Assembly: GCA_964520975.1 (NCBI GenBank)
Contig: CAZFPA010000016.1
Location: 1 to 38,730 of the forward strand
From: CAZFPA01 sp964520975
GTDB lineage: Bacteria > Bacillota > Negativicutes > Selenomonadales > Selenomonadaceae
Direction of reading: 5' to 3'
DNA: 38,730 nt
In this document: piece by piece, positions 1 to 7,449 of the stretch
Layout of the letters: each line of letters starts with the position of its first letter
Position numbering within the stretch: position 1 is the stretch's first letter
Position numbers and translations under genes: made by a program
Notes under the pieces: model-generated
The model's input: the letters and a program-made list of their open reading frames with translations, nothing else
Database searches by the model: none
What the model was told of the DNA's origin: nothing

Positions 1-501
1 CTGACCGGGCTGCCGAACCGCCGCGGACTCGATGAATTCCTCGCCCGCAGCTATGCGGAGAATACCCATCTCACACTCGCGATGATGGACATTGACGAAT
101 TCAAGCGTTTCAACGATACCTACGGCCATCTTGCGGGCGATCAGGCCCTGTCTGCCACGGCCAAGGTGCTGGAACGCAGCGCCGTAGTCACCGGAGGCTT
201 TGCGGCCCGCTTCGGCGGAGAGGAATTCCTGTGGGTGGACACGCTGCATACGCACGAGGAGACCGCGGCCATCCTGACCAAGATACAGTCTGACCTCGCC
301 CGGCAGAATATCCTCTATGCGAATGTCCCGACCGGCTATCTGACCATCAGCATCGGCTATGCCGAAAAGCAGCCGGAGGAATCGCTGGAAGCCCTTCTGA
401 AGCGTGCGGACGAGGCCCTCTATGAGGCCAAGCGCCGCGGTCGCAATCAGATTGTCGCGGCCGCCCCGCCGACCGAATCCCCAACAGAATCCCCCGCGTA
501 A
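1..501 (+). CDS. GGDEF-domain diguanylate cyclase, C-terminal part (5' truncated by window)
   Basis: The reading frame is open from base 1, so the gene begins upstream and only the last 166 residues are visible. They make up an almost complete GGDEF domain: it opens with the TGLPNRR signature, continues with the MMDIDEFKRFND metal/nucleotide-binding strand, and carries GGEEF as the active-site loop. This class condenses two GTP to c-di-GMP. Active-site residues look intact, so activity is expected. The RxxD inhibitory I-site normally found five residues before GGEEF is absent (that stretch reads VTGG), so product inhibition through it is unlikely. The protein ends in a short Pro/Thr/Ser-rich tail. 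Any sensor or membrane region lies outside the window. Translation probably couples to the next gene, 25 nt downstream. Confidence 0.9.
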   Translation: MTGLPNRRGLDEFLARSYAENTHLTLAMMDIDEFKRFNDTYGHLAGDQALSATAKVLERSAVVTGGFAARFGGEEFLWVDTLHTHEETAAILTKIQSDLARQNILYANVPTGYLTISIGYAEKQPEESLEALLKRADEALYEAKRRGRNQIVAAAPPTESPTESPA

Positions 502-526
502 CCATTAAGAAAGAAGGCTTTTACAA

Positions 527-1231
527 ATGAAAGATCTACTCGATGTACACATGCACACGATTGCGAGCGGCCATGCCTACAGCACGCTGCGCGAAATGAT
601 TACAGCCGGACGGGCCAAGGGACTGCGGCTCATGGGCTTCAGTGAGCACGCGCCCCAGATGCCCGGCACCTGCTCCGATATGTATTTCTGCAATTTCCGC
701 GTCATCCGCCCTGAGGGCTTCGGCATTGAGCTGCTCATGGGCGCCGAGCTCAATATCATGGATTTCACGGGAAAAACGGACATCACGCCCATCATGCGCC
801 AGCATATCGACTACGCGATTGCGAGCCTGCACGATATCTGCATCGACCCCGGCACCAGGGAGCAGAATACCGCCGCCGTGATCGGCGCCATGCGCGACCC
901 GCTCGTAAAGATCATCGGCCACCCGGACAACGGCCTGTATCCGCTGGACTACGCGGCGGTCGTACAGGCCGCCAGGGAGAATCATGTGCTGCTTGAGCTC
1001 AATAACAGCTCCTACCGTCCCGGCGGCTCACGCCAGAATTCGCGGGAAATCGGCCGCACCATGCTCGAGCTCTGCAAGGCACAGGGTGTATCCGTCATCA
1101 TGAACAGCGACGCCCATATCGACCTCGATGTCGGCAGCCATGAGCAGGCGATTTCCCTGGCCCGGGAGGTACAGTTCCCGGAGGAGCTCATCGTGAATAC
1201 GAGCCTCGAAGCTTTCCGTTCCTTTCTCTGA
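527..1231 (+). CDS. PHP-domain phosphohydrolase (YcdX/HisJ-like)
   Basis: The 234-residue protein belongs to the PHP metal-dependent phosphoesterase superfamily. It shows HMHT at residues 8-11 (His8 and His10 as first metal ligands), a SEHA motif near residue 40, GHPD near residue 130 and NSDAH near residue 190, in the order expected for a trinuclear metal site. Length matches YcdX-type phosphatases (about 245 residues) and is shorter than HisJ histidinol phosphatases (about 265). There are no histidine-biosynthesis neighbours, so a general phosphatase is more likely than HisJ. An AGAAAGAAGG ribosome-binding site precedes the ATG. It follows the GGDEF gene closely, probably as the second gene of that transcript, and a terminator lies downstream. 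Confidence 0.82.
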   Translation: MKDLLDVHMHTIASGHAYSTLREMITAGRAKGLRLMGFSEHAPQMPGTCSDMYFCNFRVIRPEGFGIELLMGAELNIMDFTGKTDITPIMRQHIDYAIASLHDICIDPGTREQNTAAVIGAMRDPLVKIIGHPDNGLYPLDYAAVVQAARENHVLLELNNSSYRPGGSRQNSREIGRTMLELCKAQGVSVIMNSDAHIDLDVGSHEQAISLAREVQFPEELIVNTSLEAFRSFL

Positions 1232-1373
1232 GCCGTGTCTTTGATGCGTGGACAAATACAGGAAACATAATCCAGTCGATAAAATTTTACAGGATAATCG
1301 GTGTTATCGCCCATCTGTTCAAAATTATTTAAAGTGTTTTTGTATTTTTATATATAAAATAAAGGTAACTGCC

Positions 1374-1401
1374 ATCCGCGTTTTTTTGACGCGGATTTTT
1401 T
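1374..1401 (+). terminator. Intrinsic terminator after the PHP gene
   Basis: A perfect 7-bp stem ATCCGCG/CGCGGAT (1374-1380 with 1390-1396) has a 9-nt T-rich loop and is followed by a T run. It closes the GGDEF-PHP transcript. The region between 1232 and 1373 is AT-rich and I see no gene in it. Confidence 0.75.
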
Positions 1402-1414
1402 CTTTCTTTATAAT
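1386..1414 (+). promoter_or_regulatory. Sigma-A promoter of the APC permease, nested in the terminator
   Basis: TTGACG (1386-1391), a 17-nt spacer and TATAAT (1409-1414). The -35 box sits in the loop and right arm of the preceding terminator hairpin. The predicted transcript starts near 1421 with a leader of about 70 nt, containing a small hairpin GGCTTT/AAAGCC (1427-1432 with 1438-1443) that lacks a T tract. Confidence 0.75.
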
Positions 1415-1492
1415 AGCATTGTTCAGGGCTTTTCCGGAAAGCCTTCCATCGGAACGGAATACAGTAAACTTCCAGAAAGAACGGGTGTTATC

Positions 1493-2920
1493 ATGAATCT
1501 TTTTCGTACAAAAAGCATCGAACAGATGCGCAGCATGGCAGCGGCTTCGGGCATGGTGAAGAGCCTCGGCGCCTTTGACCTCATCCTGCTAGGCATCGGC
1601 TGTGTCATCGGCACAGGAATCTTCGTACTGACAGGTGTCGCCGCGGCCAAATATGCCGGCCCGGCCGTCGTCATTTCCTTTATCATCTCCGGTCTCGCCT
1701 GCGCGCTGGCCGGCCTGGCCTATGCGGAGTTCTCCTCCATCGTGCCGGCCTCGGGCAGCGCCTATACCTATACCTACGCGTCGCTCGGCGAATTCATCGC
1801 CTTCCTCGTGGGCTGGAACCTCATCCTCGAATACACGGTAACGGCCAGCGCCGTGGCCTCCGGCTGGTCCGGCTACGTCACGGGCCTGCTCAAGTCCGCC
1901 GGTGTTTCAGTCTCGCCGATGCTCACGCTGGTGCCTGCGGACGGCGGCATCATCAACCTGCCGGCGATCTTCATCACGCTGCTGCTCTCGTTCTTCCTCA
2001 TCCACGGAACCCAGGAAAGCACGAAGCTCAACCGCATCCTGGTATTCGTGAAGCTCACCGCAGTATTCATCTTCCTGCTGCTGGCCGGGCCGCATGTCGA
2101 CACAGCCAACTGGGAGCCCTTCATGCCCTTCGGTTTCTCCGGCGTTGCCGGCGGTGCAGCCATCGTTTTCTTCGCCTATATCGGCTTTGATGCCGTAGCG
2201 ACCTCCGCGGAGGAATGCAAGAACCCTTCCCATGATCTGCCGATCGGCATCATCGGCTCGCTTGTGATCTGCACCCTGCTCTACGTTGTAGTCGCGGCCG
2301 TGCTCACCGGCATCGTTCCCTATACCGAACTCAACAGCCCGGAGCCGGTCGCCTTTGCGCTGCGCTATATCGGCTATAACATCGGCTCGGCCCTCGTCGG
2401 CGTCGGTGCCATTGCCGGCATCACCACGGTACTGCTCGTGCTGCTGTACGGCCAGGCCCGCATTTTCTTTGCCATGAGCCGTGACGGCATGGTTCCGGCA
2501 AAAATCTGCAAAATCCATCATCGCTATCATACGCCGTATATCGTGACCATTCTCGGCGCGATCTTCGTATCCCTGATCTCCGGCTTTGCCCCGATCGGCA
2601 TCATCGCGGAAATGGCCAATATCGGCACGCTGAGCGCGTTCCTGATCGCCGCTATCGGCGTCCTCGTGCTGCGCATCACGAAGCCGGAGCTGCCGCGCAC
2701 CTTCCGCTGCCCGGCCGTCTGGATCATCGCTCCGATGGCCGTGCTCGCCTGCGGCTATCTCATGTACAACCTGCCGCTCGATACCTGGATACGCTTCGTC
2801 GTCTGGTGTGCTGCCGGTTGTGCCGTATATTTCAGCTACAGCTACCAGCACAGCAGCCTGGGCCGGCAGCAGGCTGCGGCGGACGCGGATGAAGCCGATC
2901 CGCAGACGGACATTGACTGA
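1493..2920 (+). CDS. APC-superfamily amino-acid permease (YfnA/cationic amino-acid transporter type)
   Basis: A 475-residue integral membrane protein with about 12 hydrophobic segments. The first helix carries the APC signature (GIGCVIGTGIFVLTG, about residues 35-50), where unwound TM1 binds the amino-acid backbone, and TM2-3 carry EFSSIVPASGSAYTY. Length and the N-terminal RSMAAASGMVKSLGAFDL stretch match the bacterial CAT/YfnA branch, which imports amino acids by proton symport. The exact substrate cannot be read from sequence. The ribosome-binding site is poor (AGAAAG/CGGG). The gene is monocistronic, with its own promoter at 1386-1414 and a strong terminator at 2935-2973. The C-terminus is a hydrophilic Asp/Ala-rich tail. 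Confidence 0.88.
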   Translation: MNLFRTKSIEQMRSMAAASGMVKSLGAFDLILLGIGCVIGTGIFVLTGVAAAKYAGPAVVISFIISGLACALAGLAYAEFSSIVPASGSAYTYTYASLGEFIAFLVGWNLILEYTVTASAVASGWSGYVTGLLKSAGVSVSPMLTLVPADGGIINLPAIFITLLLSFFLIHGTQESTKLNRILVFVKLTAVFIFLLLAGPHVDTANWEPFMPFGFSGVAGGAAIVFFAYIGFDAVATSAEECKNPSHDLPIGIIGSLVICTLLYVVVAAVLTGIVPYTELNSPEPVAFALRYIGYNIGSALVGVGAIAGITTVLLVLLYGQARIFFAMSRDGMVPAKICKIHHRYHTPYIVTILGAIFVSLISGFAPIGIIAEMANIGTLSAFLIAAIGVLVLRITKPELPRTFRCPAVWIIAPMAVLACGYLMYNLPLDTWIRFVVWCAAGCAVYFSYSYQHSSLGRQQAAADADEADPQTDID

Positions 2921-2934
2921 GCCGCTGTCCACTG

Positions 2935-2973
2935 GAGAGATATATTGCCTTGTGGCAATATATCTCTCTTTTT
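2935..2973 (+). terminator. Strong intrinsic terminator after the permease
   Basis: A 15-bp stem (2935-2949 with 2954-2968) has a 4-nt loop TTGT and is followed by TTTTT. It ends the permease transcript. Confidence 0.93.
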
Positions 2974-3000
2974 GACTTATTTTAGTACTTGATATAAAAT
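2972..3000 (+). promoter_or_regulatory. Probable promoter of the acyl-CoA ligase leader
   Basis: TTGACT (2972-2977) begins at the end of the preceding terminator T tract. A 17-nt spacer leads to TAAAAT (2995-3000). The predicted start is near 3007, giving a leader of about 155 nt before the ligase start codon. Confidence 0.5.
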
Positions 3001-3025
3001 CATAAAGGACAATTCTGCCAGAACA

Positions 3026-3110
3026 GCGAACACAAACTACGGCCCAGCGATGGCCCTGCCCCTGCACAGGAGAAACAGCGGTGCTCCTGACCGCTGCTTT
3101 TTCTGTGTTC
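3026..3110 (+). promoter_or_regulatory. Candidate transcription attenuator with two competing hairpins
   Basis: CAGCGGT (3076-3082) pairs with ACCGCTG (3090-3096) and is followed by C and five T (3098-3102), an intrinsic terminator. Its 7-nt loop contains CTCCTG (3084-3089), the exact complement of CAGGAG (3067-3072), so a mutually exclusive antiterminator hairpin is possible. GAACACA near 3026 is also complementary to TGTGTTC near 3104, which would enclose the element. I recognise no known riboswitch class. It could instead be a small RNA of about 95 nt ending at 3102. Confidence 0.45.
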
Positions 3111-3164
3111 CCGTGACCGCCGTACTGGTATAGTAAATTATGTATAGAAGAGAGTGTTTCAACT

Positions 3165-4661
3165 ATGTTCGTCCATGAACTCATCGAAAACGGCCAGGCG
3201 ACAGATATTGCCATCATCGACGGCACGCGCCGCCTTACCTATAAGGACCTGTGCGACAGCGTCGCTGCCTGCCGCAGCCGCCTGTATACCGCCGGACTGC
3301 GCAGCGGCGACCGCGCCGGCATCTTTTCCCGCAACCGGGCCGAGTACATCTGCTCCTATCTCGCGATTGCCTCGCTCGGCGCCATTGCGGTTCCGATCAA
3401 TTTCCAGCTCAGCCTGCGGGAAATCGCCTATATCCTGCAGAATGCCGATATCCACCAGCTCATCACCGACCGGCCGCTGCAGCTGACGGAAGCTCTGCAG
3501 GCCGCGGGCCATACAGGCGACCTGACCCAGCATGACATCACCGCCATTGCGCAGCCGGCCGCAGTGCCAGCCGCGCCGGCACTGCCAGCGGACTTCTCCA
3601 TCGATTCGCCCTGCGCAATCATCTACACCTCCGGCACAACCGGCGTACCGAAGGGCGCTGTGCTCTCCCACCGGAACCTCACGCGCAATTCCGAAATGCT
3701 GGAGCAGGTGCTCCACATCCGGCCGACGGACAACGTACTCTGCGTACTGCCGATGTATCACTGCTTTGCCTGGACCTGCTCCGTGCTCAATCCCCTGCAT
3801 AGCGGTGCGGCCATCACGATCCTGCCAAGCTTTGCGCCCAAGGAGACCATCGACGTCATCCGCACGGAAAGGGTCAGCGTGCTCTACGTCGTGCCGTCCA
3901 TCTGCTCCCTGCTCACCAAGCTCGCCGTCCCTGCCGATCTCACGAGCGTGCGCTATGTAGTCATCGGCGGCACGACCCTGCCGCTGCAGATTGCCAAAAA
4001 CTTCACGGCAAAATTTGGTCTGGACATTCTGGAGGGCTACGGCCTTTCGGAGGCCTCCCCTGTCGTGGCGGTCAATCCGCCGTCACTGGTAAAGGTCGGC
4101 TCCATCGGCCAGCCGCTGCCGGATGTCGAAATCCGGATTGCCACGGCCAACGGACAGGCTGCGCCCCTTGGTGAAAGCGGCGAACTGCTCGTGCGCGGCG
4201 ACCTCGTGATGCCCGGCTACTGGAAGCTTCCCGAAGACACCGCGGCCGCCCTGCAGGACGGCTGGCTCCATACAGGCGATATTGCCCGCATGGACGAGGA
4301 CGGATACCTCTACATCGTCGACCGGCTGAAGGACATGATCATCAGCATGGGCGAAAACATCTATCCCCGGGAAATCGAAGAGCTCCTGTACGCCTACCCG
4401 GGCATTCAGGAAGCGGCGGTCATCGGCATCGATGACAAACTGCGCGGTCAGGCCGGTGCCTGCTTCTACAGCGTGCACGAGGGCGAGACCCTCGATATCC
4501 GGGCCCTGAAAAAACACCTGCAGCAGAATCTCGCGCTCTACAAGATCCCGCGCGAATTCCACGAGCTGCCCGCGCTGCCGCGCACGACAACCGGAAAAAT
4601 CGCCAAGCGGGAAATCCTGGCCGTCTATCAGGCCCAGAAAGCGGCCCGCCGCAAGCAATAA
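3165..4661 (+). CDS. AMP-forming acyl-CoA synthetase/ligase (FadD/LcfA-like)
   Basis: The 498-residue protein is a class I adenylate-forming enzyme. It activates a carboxylic acid with ATP to an acyl-adenylate and transfers it to CoA. The phosphate-binding P-loop YTSGTTGVPKG is at about residues 154-164. GYGLSEASPV is the A5 motif, HTGDIARMDEDGY the A7 motif, DRLKDMI the A8 hinge, and TTGKIAKRE near the C-terminus carries the A10 catalytic lysine. The length suits medium/long-chain fatty-acyl-CoA ligases. No beta-oxidation genes are adjacent, so the substrate is open (fatty acid, branched or aromatic acid). The start is the ATG after a weak GAAGAGAG ribosome-binding site. The gene is preceded by a possible attenuator and followed by a strong terminator. 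Confidence 0.85.
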   Translation: MFVHELIENGQATDIAIIDGTRRLTYKDLCDSVAACRSRLYTAGLRSGDRAGIFSRNRAEYICSYLAIASLGAIAVPINFQLSLREIAYILQNADIHQLITDRPLQLTEALQAAGHTGDLTQHDITAIAQPAAVPAAPALPADFSIDSPCAIIYTSGTTGVPKGAVLSHRNLTRNSEMLEQVLHIRPTDNVLCVLPMYHCFAWTCSVLNPLHSGAAITILPSFAPKETIDVIRTERVSVLYVVPSICSLLTKLAVPADLTSVRYVVIGGTTLPLQIAKNFTAKFGLDILEGYGLSEASPVVAVNPPSLVKVGSIGQPLPDVEIRIATANGQAAPLGESGELLVRGDLVMPGYWKLPEDTAAALQDGWLHTGDIARMDEDGYLYIVDRLKDMIISMGENIYPREIEELLYAYPGIQEAAVIGIDDKLRGQAGACFYSVHEGETLDIRALKKHLQQNLALYKIPREFHELPALPRTTTGKIAKREILAVYQAQKAARRKQ

Positions 4662-4689
4662 GCCACAAAATACAAAGCATAGAATACAA

Positions 4690-4734
4690 ACGAAGGATAC
4701 CGCACAGCGAAAATGTGCAGTATCCTTCGTTTTA
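4690..4734. terminator. Bidirectional terminator between convergent genes
   Basis: ACGAAGGATAC (4690-4700) pairs with GTATCCTTCGT (4720-4730), with an inner GCACA/TGTGC stem and TTTTAT after it on the plus strand. The minus side has an interrupted T-rich tract, so it can also serve the convergent aminopeptidase gene. Confidence 0.88.
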
Positions 4735-4765
4735 TAACGCCCTTATTTTAGGAGTCTGTTCCGGA

Positions 4766-6049
4766 TTATTTTGTAAAAAACGCCTTGAGCAGCTTCGTGA
4801 TAGCCTCCTGGTCGCGGACGCCCATCGTCTCGCGCGCGGAGTGCATGGCCAGCATCGGGATGCCGATATCCATCGTGCGGATGGGTATGAGCGCCGAGGC
4901 GATGGAGCCAAGCGTCGAGCCGCCCGGGATATCGGAACGGTTCACGAACTGCTGGCAGGGAATATCGTTCTGCCGGCACAGCTCCAGCACTACGGCTACG
5001 GCCTCAGCGTCGCCCGCATAGGCCTGGCTCGCCGCCTGCTTGAGCACCACCCCGCCATTGAGGATGGGCCGGTTCGTGAGATCGGCCTTGTCCATGTAGT
5101 TCGGATGCAGCGCATGGGCCACATCCGCAGAAAGCATGAAGCCGCCCGCGATATCCGCGAAGAGCTGCTCTTTCGTAAAGCCCCGCAGCAGATAGATGCG
5201 TTCCAGTACCTGCAGGAGCACCGCTGAGCCGGCCCCCTGCTTTGTGCGGCTGCCGACCTCCTCATTGTCGAAGAGCGCGATGAGCGCCAGGCCCTGCCGG
5301 GCCTTGGCCGCCACGATTCCATCGAGACAGGCCTTGACCGAAGTGAGATTGTCAAGACGCGGCGAGGAAATGAACTCCTCCGCAATGCCAAGGCAGCAGC
5401 CCGTCTCGGTCGGATAGACCGTGAGCTCATAGGAGAGGATTTCCGCCGGCTTGCAGCCCAGCTCCCGGGCCAGCAGCTCATCGAAAAAGGCCTTGTTCAT
5501 CCCCTCCCGTTCAAACATGGCCGCGAGCGGCAGCATATCCGTCTGGCGGTTCAGCGCAACCCCATCGTTCACCTTGCGGTTCATGTGGATCGCGAGGCTC
5601 GGAATCGTCATGAGCGGCCGCCCGAAATCCACGAGCACCGTCTTCGGCGAAAAGGCATCCGCTCCGCGCAGTACAACCTTGCCCGCCAGAGACAGCGGCC
5701 GGTCCTGCCAGGTGCTCAGAATGAGCCCGCCATAGCATTCTACGTTCAGGCTGCCGTAGCCCTCCCGGCAGAGCGCAGGTGCCGGCTTGACGCGAAAACA
5801 CGGAAAATCCGTATGTGCCGCCGCCATCCGCAGGCCGCGCTGCTCCTTCTTGCCGACCCGGAACGCCAGCAGCGTCGAACCATAGGCCTCGACGAAATAA
5901 CGGCCACCGGCCCGCAGCTTCCATTCTCCCTCCAGGGAAAGTTCCTGGAAATCCTCCGCCTCCAAAAGCTCCTTTGCCGCCTTTACCGTATGGAACGGCG
6001 AAGGGCTGCACTCGATGAAATCCAGCAGTCCGTCTACGATCTTATCCAT
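4766..6049 (-). CDS. M18-family aminopeptidase
   Basis: A 427-residue cytosolic zinc aminopeptidase of family M18 (aspartyl aminopeptidase/ApeB type), which forms large dodecameric shells and removes N-terminal, often acidic, residues. Metal and catalytic positions are recognisable: His79 and Asp81 in AAHTDFP, Asp233 in SPRLDNL, Glu263/Glu264 in DNEEVGS, Asp309 in SADVAHALHPNY and His403 in MHSARE. The length is that of bacterial M18 enzymes. The start codon follows an excellent AAGGGGGA ribosome-binding site. The gene stands alone, transcribed away from the RibU-like gene, with a promoter at 6101-6129. Confidence 0.93.
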   Translation of the reverse strand: MDKIVDGLLDFIECSPSPFHTVKAAKELLEAEDFQELSLEGEWKLRAGGRYFVEAYGSTLLAFRVGKKEQRGLRMAAAHTDFPCFRVKPAPALCREGYGSLNVECYGGLILSTWQDRPLSLAGKVVLRGADAFSPKTVLVDFGRPLMTIPSLAIHMNRKVNDGVALNRQTDMLPLAAMFEREGMNKAFFDELLARELGCKPAEILSYELTVYPTETGCCLGIAEEFISSPRLDNLTSVKACLDGIVAAKARQGLALIALFDNEEVGSRTKQGAGSAVLLQVLERIYLLRGFTKEQLFADIAGGFMLSADVAHALHPNYMDKADLTNRPILNGGVVLKQAASQAYAGDAEAVAVVLELCRQNDIPCQQFVNRSDIPGGSTLGSIASALIPIRTMDIGIPMLAMHSARETMGVRDQEAITKLLKAFFTK

Positions 6050-6100
6050 AAAAATCCCCCTTTTTGCGGGAACGCCATCCGCCCCGCTGTCCTCCCTATA

Positions 6101-6129
6101 AGGATACTACGATTCTTTGTCTTTGGCAA
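6101..6129 (-). promoter_or_regulatory. Promoter of the M18 aminopeptidase
   Basis: Read on the minus strand: TTGCCA (6124-6129), a 17-nt spacer and TATCCT (6101-6106). Confidence 0.55.
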
Positions 6130-6164
6130 AATTTTCTTCTCCATATTCAGAAAGCTCTCATTAC

Positions 6165-6193
6165 TTTACAAAATCCGGCGAACTATTTACAAT
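6165..6193 (+). promoter_or_regulatory. Promoter of the RibU-like gene
   Basis: TTTACA (6165-6170), a 17-nt spacer and TACAAT (6188-6193). The resulting leader is only about 30 nt, too short for the FMN riboswitch that often controls ribU in Firmicutes. Confidence 0.7.
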
Positions 6194-6231
6194 GAATATG
6201 ATTCACAATGATGTTTTTGGAGGAAAAACCT

Positions 6232-6864
6232 ATGAAATATACTTCGTTTTCTGTTCGTTCCCTTACCCTCATCGCCATGCTGGGCGCGCTGTCGGCCGTG
6301 CTCATGGTGCTGGAGATTCCGCTGCCCTTTGCGCCCGCCTACATGAAGTTCGATATCTCCGACCTGCCGGCGCTCTTCGCAGGCTTTTTCCTGGGACCGG
6401 TGAGCGGCAGCCTGACCGCCGTCATCAAGATCGTGCTGAAGCTCGTGCTGAAGGGCACCGAGACCGCCTTCGTCGGCGAATTCATGAACCTGCTCTGCAG
6501 CCTGGCCTTTATGCTGCCCGCAGCGCTCTGCTATCAGTACCGCCATACCAAAAGCGGTGCCTTCCTGGCCGTGCTGCTGGGCACGCTGCTCGCGAGCATC
6601 TTTGCGATCCTTGCCAACCTCTATGTCGCACTGCCCATGTATGTACGCCTCTACGGCATCCCCATGGAAACGATCCTTGCCATGGCGCAGGCCGTCAATC
6701 CACTCGTACACGATATGACGAGCTTCCTGCTCTTCTGCATCCTGCCGTTCAATCTCGTGAAATACAGCATCACCTCGACACTGACCTACCTGCTCTACAA
6801 GCGCATCGGCAGCGCACTGCGCCGCCAGCTTGAGACACCGCGCGCGATGGATATCGCAAAATAA
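6232..6864 (+). CDS. ECF transporter S component, RibU-like (riboflavin)
   Basis: A small, very hydrophobic protein (210 residues, about six membrane segments) of the ECF S-component fold. The conserved stretch MKFDISDLPALFAGFFLGP near residues 35-55 is typical of the RibU group, as is the following run leading into TAVIKI. S components bind a vitamin and dock onto a shared EcfA-EcfA'-EcfT energising module, which must lie elsewhere since none is in the window. I chose the ATG at 6232 because GGAGG at 6219-6223 sits at ideal spacing; an upstream in-frame ATG at 6208 lacks a ribosome-binding site. Riboflavin is the likely ligand by family, but there is no riboflavin gene nearby. The HD gene follows 26 nt downstream, probably in the same transcript. 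Confidence 0.75.
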   Translation: MKYTSFSVRSLTLIAMLGALSAVLMVLEIPLPFAPAYMKFDISDLPALFAGFFLGPVSGSLTAVIKIVLKLVLKGTETAFVGEFMNLLCSLAFMLPAALCYQYRHTKSGAFLAVLLGTLLASIFAILANLYVALPMYVRLYGIPMETILAMAQAVNPLVHDMTSFLLFCILPFNLVKYSITSTLTYLLYKRIGSALRRQLETPRAMDIAK

Positions 6865-6890
6865 ACCGTCACAAGAAAGGGGCCTGCCAC

Positions 6891-7382
6891 ATGGATACCT
6901 CCCTGCTCATCAAAAAAGCCATTGCCTTCGATCACGGAGATGCCCGCCGCATTCAGCATTTCCTGAAAGTACATGAATTCGCCGCCCTGATCGGTCACCT
7001 CGAAGGCCTCCCGGCCGCCATCCAGGAACAGCTTGAGGCCGCAGCCATCCTGCACGATATCGGCATCCATGCCGCGGAGGAAAAGCACGGCAGTACCGCG
7101 GGAAAGTACCAGGAAATCGAGGGGCCCGCACCGGCCCGTGAAATCCTCACCGCGCTGGGCGGCCTTTCACCGGCCTTCATCGACCGGGTCTGCTTCCTCA
7201 TCGCCCACCACCATACCTACACAGACGTGGACGGCCCGGACTATCAGATCCTCCTCGAAGCGGATTTTCTCGTGAACGCCTACGAGGACGGCCTGTCCGC
7301 CATGGCCATCCGCGCCTTCCGCGATAAGGTATTCCGCACCCCCAGCGGCTGCTGGCTGCTCGATACCTGCTTTACCGACTGA
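6891..7382 (+). CDS. HD-domain metal-dependent phosphohydrolase
   Basis: The 163-residue single-domain protein has the HD signature AAAILHDIGIH (His55-Asp56), an earlier metal-ligand candidate His28 in KVHEF, a His cluster AHHHTY near residue 105 and the distal EADFLVNAYED Asp near residue 125. This is the order seen in small HD hydrolases acting on nucleotides or phosphoesters. The substrate cannot be predicted. It follows the S-component gene in the same direction with a good AGAAAGGGG ribosome-binding site, so a vitamin or nucleotide substrate is possible but only a guess. A terminator follows at once. Confidence 0.8.
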   Translation: MDTSLLIKKAIAFDHGDARRIQHFLKVHEFAALIGHLEGLPAAIQEQLEAAAILHDIGIHAAEEKHGSTAGKYQEIEGPAPAREILTALGGLSPAFIDRVCFLIAHHHTYTDVDGPDYQILLEADFLVNAYEDGLSAMAIRAFRDKVFRTPSGCWLLDTCFTD

Positions 7383-7385
7383 CAC

Positions 7386-7438
7386 AAAAACGGCTGTGCC
7401 CCGCAGAGATCTTTCTCCGGGACACAGCCGTATTTTTG
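7386..7438. terminator. Bidirectional terminator between the HD gene and bcr
   Basis: ACGGCTGTG-C-CCCG (7390-7403) pairs with CGGG-A-CACAGCCGT (7418-7431). T runs lie on both strands (ATTTTTG on the plus side; AAAAA at 7386-7390 reads as T on the minus side). It serves the two convergent operons. Confidence 0.88.
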
Positions 7439-7449
7439 TCCAAAAACCC

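Noticed and set aside
1346..1359. Perfect palindrome TTTTATATATAAAA
   Set aside because: Simple AT-rich sequence in an intergenic gap, likely to arise by chance.
1248..1496. 82-codon plus-strand frame in the gap before the permease
   Set aside because: It covers the terminator and promoter region, is Phe/Ile/Lys-rich from AT-rich DNA and has no ribosome-binding site.
2921..3164. Known riboswitch class (FMN, ZTP, fluoride, c-di-AMP, cobalamin) in the ligase leader
   Set aside because: None of the conserved core sequences I know for these classes is present; only the attenuator-like geometry is reported.
1907..3226. 439-codon antisense frame across the permease and intergenic region
   Set aside because: It crosses a strong terminator and a promoter region and has a biased composition typical of a shadow frame.
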